DNA of 5,201 nucleotides from positions 1 to 5,201 of the forward strand of contig JAGDMY010000124.1 in assembly GCA_017860765.1 (NCBI GenBank). Reading direction: 5' to 3'. The notes under the pieces were generated by a model, which saw only the letters and a list, made by a program, of their open reading frames with translations, was not told the DNA's origin and ran no database searches. Positions 1 to 5,201 of this stretch are shown piece after piece. Every line of letters begins with the position of its first letter. Within the stretch, counting starts at the first letter, position 1. The DNA is from Chloroflexota bacterium. GTDB lineage: Bacteria > Chloroflexota > Dehalococcoidia > Dehalococcoidales > UBA3254. A program made the position numbers and the translations under genes.

Positions 1-432
1 GCACTGGTAAAGGACCTGGCTCAACTCGGGACAGAAGGGTTCGGCCAGAGAGATATGGGCCACCACGCCATCTCCGAAGAAGGTGCTGATGCGGTCTTTA
101 GTATTGTCGATTACCTGGTCCGGTATTAGTAAGTCCCCGGGTTTGAGGTCCTCTTTAAAACTGCCGCAGGAATTGACTGCAATGATATGTTCCACGCCGA
201 TGGACTTCAAAGCGTAGATATTCGCCCGGGCGGGAATATCGCCGGGGAGAATACGGTGGCCGCGCCCGTGGCGGGGTAAAAAAGCGATTCCCACTCCATC
301 CAGCTTGCCGGTGATTATGCTATCGCTGGGGACTCCAAAGGGTGTTTCCAGGTGAATTTCCTTTAATTCCGTCATACCCTCAATCTGATATAAACCAGTC
401 CCCCCGATCACTCCGATTTTAGCCTGTGGCAT
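1..432 (-). CDS. mtnP: S-methyl-5'-thioadenosine phosphorylase, N-terminal 144 codons (cut by window edge)
   Basis: This cytosolic enzyme of the purine nucleoside phosphorylase/MTAP family cleaves 5'-methylthioadenosine with phosphate, giving adenine and 5-methylthioribose-1-phosphate. The visible part starts [15 protein letters not shown], with the family's glycine-rich phosphate-binding turn at residues 10-13. PRHGRGH follows at 53-59, [11 protein letters not shown] at 66-76, NSCGS at 87-91, [13 protein letters not shown] at 97-109 and AEPFCPEL at 130-137. All are MTAP landmarks in the expected order. The ATG is preceded by a very strong Shine-Dalgarno sequence 8 nt away. About half the protein is present, since family members are usually 260-290 aa. 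It lies 30 bp after mtnA on the same strand, so the two are almost certainly co-transcribed and act in consecutive steps. The C-terminal residues that separate adenosine-type from inosine/guanosine-type substrates are outside the window. A 6-oxopurine (methylthioinosine) preference therefore cannot be excluded, though the mtnA linkage favours an MTA-type role. Confidence 0.93.
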   Translation of the reverse strand, partial: MPQAKIGVIGGTGLYQIEGMTELKEIHLETPFGVPSDSIITGKLDGVGIAFLPRHGRGHRILPGDIPARANIYALKSIGVEHIIAVNSCGSFKEDLKPGDLLIPDQVIDNTKDRISTFFGDGVVAHISLAEPFCPELSQVLYQC

Positions 433-437
433 GAGCA

Positions 438-447
438 GGACCTCCTT
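438..447 (-). promoter_or_regulatory. Strong ribosome binding site of mtnP
   Basis: On the minus strand this reads AAGGAGGTCC, matching the anti-Shine-Dalgarno consensus AAGGAGGT over eight bases. The AGGAGG core is 8 nt upstream of the ATG. It fixes the mtnP start and suggests efficient independent initiation rather than reliance on translational coupling to mtnA. Confidence 0.85.
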
Positions 448-452
448 TGAAG

Positions 453-464
453 AATTTATAAATT
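453..464. repeat. 12-bp perfect A+T palindrome at the mtnA/mtnP junction
   Basis: AATTTATAAATT is its own reverse complement and overlaps the last bases of the mtnA stop codon. It sits in the 30-bp gap between mtnA and mtnP. The stem is only A-U pairs with no T-tract after it, so it is not a convincing terminator. It may be just AT-rich spacer, or possibly an RNA processing or weak promoter element. Confidence 0.35.
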
Positions 465-1497
465 AACGTGTGATATCCAAAATCACCTTCTCAAAAGGCT
501 CTTTCAGGATCCCTTTCTCGGTAATAATAGCAGTGATGTATTGGCGCGGGGTTATGTCGAAAGCAGGGTTGGCCACCTTTATCCCGCCCGGGGCAATACA
601 CAGGCCCTGGAGACAGGTGACCTCCTCCGGCTGGCGCTCTTCGATCACTATCTCATCCCCGGAGGCGATGGAGAGATCGATGGTGCTGGTGGGGGCCGCG
701 ACATAAAAGGGCAGACCGTGTTCCTTGGCCAGGACCGCCAGGGTATAGGTGCCGATTTTATTGGCCGTGTCCCCATTTCTGGCTATCCGGTCGGCTCCCA
801 CGATCACCGTGTTGACTTTCCCTCGCCGCATAAATGAGCCGGCCATGGAGTCGGTTATCAGCATAAAAGGTATGCCGGCCTTCTTCAATTCGCAGGCCGT
901 GAGGCGGGACCCCTGGAGGAGGGGACGGGTCTCTGTGGCTATGACCTGGAATTTTTTACCTTCGGCATAAGCCTGCTTAATGACGCCCAGGGCGGTACCG
1001 TAGCCTGCGGTGGCCAGGCTGCCGGTATTGCAGTGGGTCAAAATGGCGGCGCCTTCCGGGATCAGAGCGGCCCCCAGGCGGGCGAGGCTCCTATCCGTTT
1101 CGATTTGCTCCCTGTGGATCCGGCGGGCTTCTTCTACCAGCGCCTTTTTGGTCCCGGATATCGTTCGGCCTGCGCCGGCCACCCTTTCCATACGTTCGAG
1201 GGCCCAGAAAAGGTTGCGGGCGGTGGGGCGGCTGCGCTTTAGAGTTTCCGCCACATTTTTAAATTTAGCGCTGAATTCGGCACTGTTTTTAGCCTCAATA
1301 CCCAGGGCTCCCAGAGCTGCACCGTAAGCGGCAGCCACCCCGATGGCGGGCGCTCCCCTGACCGCCAGGCGCTGAATCGCGGCGGCCACATCGGTATAAT
1401 TGCCGACTTCCAGGTAGACCTCTTCCTGCGGGAGGCGGGTCTGGTCTAAAAGTATGAGCCGGTTATTTTCCCATTTTAGCGGTACCAGGTCAGCCAT
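463..1497 (-). CDS. mtnA: S-methyl-5-thioribose-1-phosphate isomerase
   Basis: MtnA converts 5-methylthioribose-1-phosphate to 5-methylthioribulose-1-phosphate, the second step after MTA phosphorolysis, in the cytosol. It belongs to the eIF2B-alpha/beta/delta-like isomerase family. The 344-aa length matches typical bacterial MtnA (about 340-355 aa). Visible landmarks are RLAVRGAPAIGVAAAYG at residues 43-59 and ILTHCNTGSLATAGYGTALG at 152-171, whose Cys156 corresponds to the catalytic cysteine. Next come ETRPLLQGSRLTA at 189-201 and GADRIARNGDTANKIGTY at 234-251, whose Asp236 is the expected catalytic aspartate. NPAFDITP lies near the C-terminus at 310-317. No key residue is missing. The ATG start has an AAAGGA ribosome binding site 6 nt upstream and a TATAAT box about 32 bp upstream. 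It is the first gene of a leftward mtnA-mtnP operon, divergent from alaS. Other eIF2B-like enzymes such as ribose-1,5-bisphosphate isomerase are less likely, given the full MtnA motif set and the mtnP partner. Confidence 0.96.
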   Translation of the reverse strand: MADLVPLKWENNRLILLDQTRLPQEEVYLEVGNYTDVAAAIQRLAVRGAPAIGVAAAYGAALGALGIEAKNSAEFSAKFKNVAETLKRSRPTARNLFWALERMERVAGAGRTISGTKKALVEEARRIHREQIETDRSLARLGAALIPEGAAILTHCNTGSLATAGYGTALGVIKQAYAEGKKFQVIATETRPLLQGSRLTACELKKAGIPFMLITDSMAGSFMRRGKVNTVIVGADRIARNGDTANKIGTYTLAVLAKEHGLPFYVAAPTSTIDLSIASGDEIVIEERQPEEVTCLQGLCIAPGGIKVANPAFDITPRQYITAIITEKGILKEPFEKVILDITR

Positions 1498-1503
1498 AAT
1501 TAG

Positions 1504-1509
1504 TCCTTT
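1504..1509 (-). promoter_or_regulatory. Ribosome binding site of mtnA
   Basis: The minus strand reads AAAGGA, 6 nt from the ATG. It supports the chosen start, after which the protein begins MADLVPLKWENN as expected for MtnA. Confidence 0.7.
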
Positions 1510-1528
1510 TGCTGAACTCTAATTATCA

Positions 1529-1558
1529 ATTATAGCCCCTCAATCCCTCAATTGACAC
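1529..1558 (-). promoter_or_regulatory. Predicted sigma70-type promoter of mtnA-mtnP
   Basis: On the minus strand a perfect -10 TATAAT occupies 1534-1529. A 4/6 match to the -35 consensus (GTGTCA, 1558-1553) lies 18 bp upstream. Transcription would start near 1522, leaving a leader of about 25 nt before mtnA. That is too short for a SAM riboswitch. The -10 box is convincing; the -35 assignment is weaker. The -35 overlaps that of the divergent alaS promoter. Confidence 0.6.
1537..1552. repeat. Tandem 8-bp direct repeat CCCTCAAT x2 between divergent promoters
   Basis: Two perfect adjacent copies of CCCTCAAT occupy 1537-1544 and 1545-1552. They fill nearly all of the spacer between the mtnA -10 box and the shared -35 region. 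The second copy runs into an 8-bp palindrome, TCAATTGA (1548-1555). The placement is what an operator would show, but chance duplication in a short region is also possible and no regulator is identified. Confidence 0.5.
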
Positions 1559-1580
1559 CCCCCCTACCTTACACTACAAT
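1552..1580 (+). promoter_or_regulatory. Near-consensus sigma70-type promoter of the alaS operon
   Basis: A perfect -35 TTGACA (1552-1557), an optimal 17-bp spacer and a 5/6 -10 TACAAT (1575-1580) precede alaS. Transcription would begin near A1587, giving a leader of about 22 nt. This leaves no room for a T-box or other tRNA-sensing leader. The spacer contains a run of seven Cs. A strong constitutive promoter fits a housekeeping synthetase gene. Confidence 0.82.
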
Positions 1581-1597
1581 CGTATTATGTGTTTAAC

Positions 1598-1603
1598 GAG
1601 GAG
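1598..1603 (+). promoter_or_regulatory. Ribosome binding site that fixes the GTG start of alaS
   Basis: GAGGAG ends 5 nt before a GTG codon at 1609-1611. No in-frame ATG near this point would keep the conserved N-terminal (N)TDEIRGAFLRFF segment of AlaRS. The GTG with this site is therefore the initiation codon. Confidence 0.8.
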
Positions 1604-1608
1604 CAATT

Positions 1609-4233
1609 GTGAATACTGACGAAATACGCGGCGCTTTTTTGAGATTCTTCGAGGGCCAGGGACATACCGTTGTCCCCAGTTCTACCCTGGTCCCTTACAG
1701 CGATCCTACGTTACTGTTTACCAGTGCGGGCATGGTCCAGTTTAAGCCCTATTTTCTGGGCCAGGAAATACCTCCCAACCCCCGGTTGGCCTCCTGCCAG
1801 AAATGTTTCCGCACTACTGACATCGAGTCGGTAGGTGATACCAAGCACCTGACTTTCTTCGAGATGCTGGGGAACTTCAGCATCGGCGATTATTTTAAAA
1901 AAGAGGCGATAACCTGGGCCTGGGAATTTGTTACCGGATGGTTGAAAATTGCACCCGAGAGGCTCTGGATAACCGTCTATGCCGATGACGACGAAGCTTT
2001 TACAATCTGGAACAAAAAGATCGGTATACCCCAGGAGCGCATAATGCGTTTCGGAGAGAAGGATAATTTCTGGGGCCCGGCTGGCAGCTCCGGACCCTGC
2101 GGTCCCTGCAGCGAACTGCATTATGATTTCGGCGCAAATTGCGGCTGTGGCAAGCCTGAATGCAATCCCGGCTGCGGGTGCGGCCGCTTTGTGGAGATCT
2201 GGAACCTGGTTTTTACCCAGTACAATCAGGATGAAAATAAGGTCCGCACTCCGCTCCCCAGGCCCAACATTGACACGGGCATGGGACTGGAAAGGATTTC
2301 GGCTGTGGTGCAGGGCAAGACCACGGTTTATGAAACGGATGTCTTCTTTCCGCTATTGGAGAAGGTTGCCCGTCTGGTCAGGACCAGTTATGGCGCTAAC
2401 CAGGAAGCTGATAATGCCATGCGCGTAGTGGTAGAGCACAGTCGCTCCATCGCTTTCCTGATCGCAGACGGTGTCATGCCCGCCAATGATGGCCGGGGAT
2501 ATGTCTTACGCCGCCTGCTGCGCCGCGCCGCTTTATTCGGCAAGAGGTTGGGGCTGGAGCAGCTATTTTTGAAGGAGACCTGTTCTGCTGCCATTGAGCA
2601 TATGAGGCAGATTTACCCCGAGCTGGAGCAAAGGCGGGAGATGGTCCTTAAGGTGGTTGAGCTGGAGGAAGCGCGCTTCCATGAGACGTTAAATACCGGT
2701 TTAACTATGCTCGACGGGCTGATTTCAAATGCCTCCAGCCAGTTGCGCAATAAAATCTCGGGGGACCAGGTCTTCAGGCTCTATGATACCTACGGTTTCC
2801 CGGTTGAGCTGACTCAAGAGATCGCTGCCCGGGCGGGCCTGTCGCTGGATATGGATGGATTCGAAAAAGAGATGGAAAAGCAGAGGGAACGGGCCCGCGC
2901 TTCCCATAAATTTGATATTGCCAGAGGCGACGGCAAAATAGAATTGAGGGCGACGGCTGAAAGAACGGAGTTCGTCGGATACCATTACCTCAAATATAAG
3001 TCTAAAATCGTGGATATTCTGGTGAACAACCGGTCCGTGGATACCCTTCAGGCCGGGGATGAGATGGCCGGTATTATCCTGGAAAGCACCACGTTTTATG
3101 GGGAAATGGGTGGTCAGGTGGGCGACACCGGTACTCTCAAGAATGCCCGCGGACGGTTTGCGGTGACCGATACCCTTCACATGGGCGAGCTTTTAATTCA
3201 CCGGGGCAAGCTGGAATCAGGCAGTCTTACCATCGACGATGAGGTAGAGGCCGAGGTGGATAGCCAGAGGCGCAGGGACATTGCCAGCAATCATACTACT
3301 ACTCATCTGCTCCAGTATGCCCTGCGGCAGGTCCTGGGACAGCATGTCCAGCAGAGGGGGTCGATGGTAGGACCCTATGAGTTCCGCTTCGATTTCTCTC
3401 ATCTGGCTGCCATGACGCCAGGGGAAATTCAGAGGGTCCAGCATATTGTCAACGAAAAAATCCGTGAAAACCTGATAGTAAATGCAGAGCAGTTGCCGTA
3501 CAGGCAAGCCGTGGCCGGTGGAGCTATAGCCCTGTTCGATGAAAAATATGGCGATATTGTCAGGGTGGTTAAAATCGGCTCCCCGGTAATCAGCGCCGAA
3601 CTTTGCGGAGGGACCCATGTCGCGGCGACCGGGCAGATAGGCTTCTTCCAGATAGTCGGGGAAAGCAGCATAGGCTCTGGACTGCGCCGCATTGAAGCCG
3701 TCACCGGTAAGGGTGCGGAGACCTTTGTGGAACATAATTACATCAATCTGGAAAAAATTGCCCAGGCTTTGGGGACCTCTCCCGCCGGGGCTCACGATAA
3801 GGTGGTCATTATTCTCAGAGAACTGGAAGGAGAACGCAAGAAGCTGGCAGCCCTGGAAAAAGATCTGTCTCGTAAAAGCGCCGGGGATTTAGCAGAGCGA
3901 ATTGAAGTAATTAACGGCCTGAAAGTCCTTTCAGCTCAGGTAGATTCAGCCCGCATTGATGCCCTGAGGGATTTGGCCGACTTGCTGAAAACTAAGATGG
4001 GGAGTGGAATAATCGTTCTGGGGTCGGTTATTGACGATAGGCCTTCCTTTGTAGCCATGGTTACACCCGACCTGGTCCTGAAGGGTTACCATGCCGGGGA
4101 CATCGTTAAAAAGGTGGCCCAGGTCACCGGCGGGGGCGGCGGAGGCAAGGCGGGAATGGCGCAGGCGGGGGGCAAAGATAAGTCCCGCATGGAAGAAGCT
4201 CTGGGCCTGGTTAAGACCCTGGTCCAAAAATAA
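1609..4233 (+). CDS. alaS: Alanyl-tRNA synthetase
   Basis: AlaRS is a cytosolic class II synthetase that attaches alanine to tRNA-Ala and hydrolyses Ser/Gly mischarged on it. At 874 aa it is full length. The catalytic domain (about 1-240) shows SDPTLLFTSAGM (31-42), CQKCFRTTDIESVG (63-76), FFEMLGNFSIGDYF (83-96), GPCGPCSELHYD (162-173) and motif 3 DTGMGLER (222-229). The tRNA-recognition region includes RSIAFLIADGVMP (279-291), GRGYVLRRLLRRA (295-307) and LYDTYGFPVELT (391-402). The editing domain carries zinc ligands H562/H566 (HTTTH) and C666/H670 (CGGTH). A charged probable coiled coil (735-760) and a C-Ala domain follow, ending in a Gly-rich segment (841-846) and GMAQAGGKD. One oddity is a cysteine cluster at 178-191 within the catalytic domain. 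The gene starts with GTG, ends with tandem TAA codons and leads an apparent operon with ruvX. Identification is secure. Confidence 0.98.
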   Translation: MNTDEIRGAFLRFFEGQGHTVVPSSTLVPYSDPTLLFTSAGMVQFKPYFLGQEIPPNPRLASCQKCFRTTDIESVGDTKHLTFFEMLGNFSIGDYFKKEAITWAWEFVTGWLKIAPERLWITVYADDDEAFTIWNKKIGIPQERIMRFGEKDNFWGPAGSSGPCGPCSELHYDFGANCGCGKPECNPGCGCGRFVEIWNLVFTQYNQDENKVRTPLPRPNIDTGMGLERISAVVQGKTTVYETDVFFPLLEKVARLVRTSYGANQEADNAMRVVVEHSRSIAFLIADGVMPANDGRGYVLRRLLRRAALFGKRLGLEQLFLKETCSAAIEHMRQIYPELEQRREMVLKVVELEEARFHETLNTGLTMLDGLISNASSQLRNKISGDQVFRLYDTYGFPVELTQEIAARAGLSLDMDGFEKEMEKQRERARASHKFDIARGDGKIELRATAERTEFVGYHYLKYKSKIVDILVNNRSVDTLQAGDEMAGIILESTTFYGEMGGQVGDTGTLKNARGRFAVTDTLHMGELLIHRGKLESGSLTIDDEVEAEVDSQRRRDIASNHTTTHLLQYALRQVLGQHVQQRGSMVGPYEFRFDFSHLAAMTPGEIQRVQHIVNEKIRENLIVNAEQLPYRQAVAGGAIALFDEKYGDIVRVVKIGSPVISAELCGGTHVAATGQIGFFQIVGESSIGSGLRRIEAVTGKGAETFVEHNYINLEKIAQALGTSPAGAHDKVVIILRELEGERKKLAALEKDLSRKSAGDLAERIEVINGLKVLSAQVDSARIDALRDLADLLKTKMGSGIIVLGSVIDDRPSFVAMVTPDLVLKGYHAGDIVKKVAQVTGGGGGGKAGMAQAGGKDKSRMEEALGLVKTLVQK

Positions 4234-4234
4234 T

Positions 4235-4240
4235 AAGGGG
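4235..4240 (+). promoter_or_regulatory. Ribosome binding site of ruvX overlapping the second alaS stop
   Basis: AAGGGG begins inside the second of two tandem TAA codons (4231-4236) that end alaS and lies 4 nt before the ruvX ATG. A ribosome terminating alaS would cover this site, so translation of the two genes is probably coupled. Confidence 0.65.
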
Positions 4241-4244
4241 TTTC

Positions 4245-4688
4245 ATGCGCAGTTTGGGTTTAGATATCGGAAATAAAAGGATTGGGATAGCGCTTAGCGA
4301 CCCTCTCGGCCTGCTGGCTACTCCGCTGCAGATCCTCGAACGCCACGGGGATGCCAGGGATATTGCCGCCATATTGCAGATTGTTGAGCAGAACCACGTG
4401 GAACATATCATTGTGGGTATGCCCCAATCGATGGACGGCACCCTGGGCGACCAGGCAGAGAAAACAGTTGCCTTCACTGATAAATTGATGGGGCAGTCGC
4501 CGGTACCCGTAGAATTCAGGGATGAGAGGTTGACTACAGTGACTGCCAAACGCATGCTGGAGGAAGCCGGGACCAGGCGACCCGCTAAAGGTAAAAAGAT
4601 AGAATACGACGCGGCGGCAGCGGCGGTGATCCTGCAGTCTTATCTTAATGAAACGCGACCCGTGGAGTTCCCTCCGGAGGAAGGGTAG
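4245..4688 (+). CDS. ruvX: RuvX/YqgF family RNase H-fold nuclease (putative pre-16S rRNA nuclease / Holliday junction resolvase)
   Basis: This YqgF/RuvX-family protein is a small cytosolic RNase H-fold nuclease. Members have been linked to 16S rRNA 5'-end maturation and, in some bacteria, to Holliday junction cleavage. The 147-aa length is normal for the family. The first strand, LGLDIGNKRIGIALSD (4-19), carries the metal-binding Asp7. IIVGMPQSMDGTLGDQAE (55-72) matches the conserved VGxP...DG...Q segment. FRDERLTT (91-98) supplies the acidic Glu94, and IEYDAAAAAVILQSYL (119-134) supplies the third acid, Asp122. All expected catalytic acids are present, so it should be active. It starts 11 bp after alaS. 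The alaS-ruvX pair is widespread, but in Firmicutes a small ireB/yrzL gene usually sits between the two, and none fits here. RNA and DNA substrates cannot be distinguished from sequence. Confidence 0.94.
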   Translation: MRSLGLDIGNKRIGIALSDPLGLLATPLQILERHGDARDIAAILQIVEQNHVEHIIVGMPQSMDGTLGDQAEKTVAFTDKLMGQSPVPVEFRDERLTTVTAKRMLEEAGTRRPAKGKKIEYDAAAAAVILQSYLNETRPVEFPPEEG

Positions 4689-4691
4689 GAG
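4687..4691 (+). promoter_or_regulatory. Ribosome binding site of the acyl-CoA dehydrogenase gene
   Basis: AGGAG overlaps the TAG stop of ruvX and lies 6 nt before the ATG at 4698-4700. It decides the start, because the ORF then opens with the typical acyl-CoA dehydrogenase N-terminus (MDFNLNEQEKMLQQ). Confidence 0.75.
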
Positions 4692-4697
4692 CAGGAT

Positions 4698-5201
4698 ATG
4701 GACTTCAACCTTAATGAACAGGAAAAGATGCTGCAGCAGGCGGCCAGAGAATTCGCCGCCAAATCGATTCTGAACCGGGCAGCAGAGATAGACCAGGGGA
4801 ATTTCCCTCTGGATATAGTCCAGGAACTGGGCAGATTGGGATATGCCGGGTTGGCCTTTCCTAGCCGGTACGGAGGCAGTGGGGCGGGATATCTCAGTTT
4901 TATGCTGGTGTTGGAACAAATCTGCCAGGCTTCAATGTCAGTGGGCGCTATAATGTCGGTCAACCTTACCCCGGCCGAGGCTGTCCTGCGCTTTGGCAAT
5001 GAAGAACAGAAAGAGCGCTTTATCACCCCCCTTGCTCAAGGAAAGGCCCTGGGCTGTATTGCCTTTACTGAAGCTGATACAGGATCCGACCCGCGTGAGA
5101 TTACCACCCTCTCCCGCAAAAGCGGCAGCAGCTATATTATCACGGGTCACAAGCAATTTGTGGCCAATGCCCTGGGGGCCAACTATGCTCTGGTCTTTGC
5201 C
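4698..5201 (+). CDS. Acyl-CoA dehydrogenase family protein, N-terminal 168 codons (cut by window edge)
   Basis: This is an FAD-dependent enzyme of the acyl-CoA dehydrogenase superfamily. Such enzymes oxidise acyl-CoA thioesters to 2-enoyl-CoA and pass electrons to electron-transfer flavoprotein. The visible part covers the N-terminal helical domain (about 1-115: MDFNLNEQEKML, then LGRLGYAGLAFPSRYGGSGA at 44-63) and the start of the beta domain. AFTEADTGSDP (122-132) is a recognisable version of the family's flavin/substrate signature. ITGHKQFVANA (148-158) corresponds to the usual NGxKxxIxNA segment. Full members are about 380 aa, so roughly 44% is present. The catalytic glutamate lies beyond the window, so chain-length specificity and even dehydrogenase activity are undetermined. 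It starts 9 bp after ruvX and probably shares the alaS transcript, although it has no obvious functional link to translation. No internal stop or frameshift is seen. Confidence 0.92.
   Translation, partial: MDFNLNEQEKMLQQAAREFAAKSILNRAAEIDQGNFPLDIVQELGRLGYAGLAFPSRYGGSGAGYLSFMLVLEQICQASMSVGAIMSVNLTPAEAVLRFGNEEQKERFITPLAQGKALGCIAFTEADTGSDPREITTLSRKSGSSYIITGHKQFVANALGANYALVFA

Noticed and set aside
453..464. Palindrome between mtnA and mtnP as an intrinsic terminator
   Set aside because: The stem is entirely A-U with no following U-tract, and the 30-bp gap with a strong mtnP ribosome binding site favours continued transcription.
541..837. 98-codon plus-strand open frame antisense to mtnA
   Set aside because: It overlaps the C-terminal half of a secure mtnA gene, and its translation is low-complexity and unrecognisable.
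1498..1608. Possible SAM riboswitch or T-box in the divergent intergenic region
   Set aside because: The predicted promoters leave leaders of only about 22-25 nt on each side, and no T-box or SAM-riboswitch consensus segment is present.
2725..3180. 151-codon minus-strand open frame inside alaS
   Set aside because: It shadows the conserved AlaRS tRNA-recognition and beta-barrel coding region and has no recognisable protein features.
3217..3795. 192-codon open frame on the minus strand inside alaS
   Set aside because: It is antisense to the AlaRS editing domain, whose HTTTH and CGGTH motifs prove the plus-strand frame. The opposite frame is open by codon composition only.
4129..4146. G-rich run coding six glycines near the alaS 3' end, considered as a repeat or G-quadruplex
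   Set aside because: A glycine-rich segment is a normal conserved feature of the AlaRS C-Ala domain, so the G content is explained by the protein.
4260..4919. 219-codon open frame on the minus strand across ruvX and the start of the acyl-CoA dehydrogenase
   Set aside because: It lies antisense to two genes with clear family motifs, its translation shows no recognisable domain, and it has no suitable ribosome binding site or context.

Overview
This is a 5.2 kb stretch of ordinary bacterial housekeeping DNA. It is densely coded, with three complete genes and two cut by the window edges, and all intergenic gaps are short. The gene products point to a bacterium with a Dehalococcoidia-like (Chloroflexota) or deep-branching anaerobic Firmicutes-like character. 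The clues are a short motif-2 region in AlaRS (CQKCFRTTDIESVG), a small cysteine-rich insertion in its catalytic domain, and a ruvX directly after alaS with no ireB/yrzL between them, as Firmicutes usually have. I favour Chloroflexota/Dehalococcoidia from memory of family sequences; no search was run.

Layout. Positions 1-1497 (minus strand) carry mtnA followed 30 bp later by mtnP, which runs off the left edge. These encode two consecutive steps of methylthioadenosine (MTA) salvage: MtnP phosphorolyses MTA to 5-methylthioribose-1-phosphate, and MtnA isomerises that to 5-methylthioribulose-1-phosphate. Positions 1498-1608 form a 111-bp divergent control region. A near-consensus promoter (TTGACA, 17 bp, TACAAT) faces right toward alaS, and a TATAAT box faces left toward mtnA; their -35 regions overlap. 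Positions 1609-5201 (plus strand) carry alaS (874 aa, GTG start), ruvX (147 aa) and the first 168 codons of an acyl-CoA dehydrogenase. The gaps are 11 and 9 bp, so this looks like one transcript.

Functionally, the left operon recycles the by-product of polyamine or other SAM-consuming reactions. The right operon charges tRNA-Ala, processes rRNA and/or Holliday junctions (RuvX/YqgF), and begins an apparently unrelated flavin-dependent acyl-CoA oxidation gene. Both predicted mRNA leaders are about 22-25 nt, too short for a T-box upstream of alaS or a SAM riboswitch upstream of mtnA.

I found no mobile element, CRISPR array, RNA gene or intrinsic terminator. Nothing here looks like a new biological system. 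The points most worth checking are the overlapping divergent promoters with a tandem 8-bp repeat, and the cysteine cluster in AlaRS.
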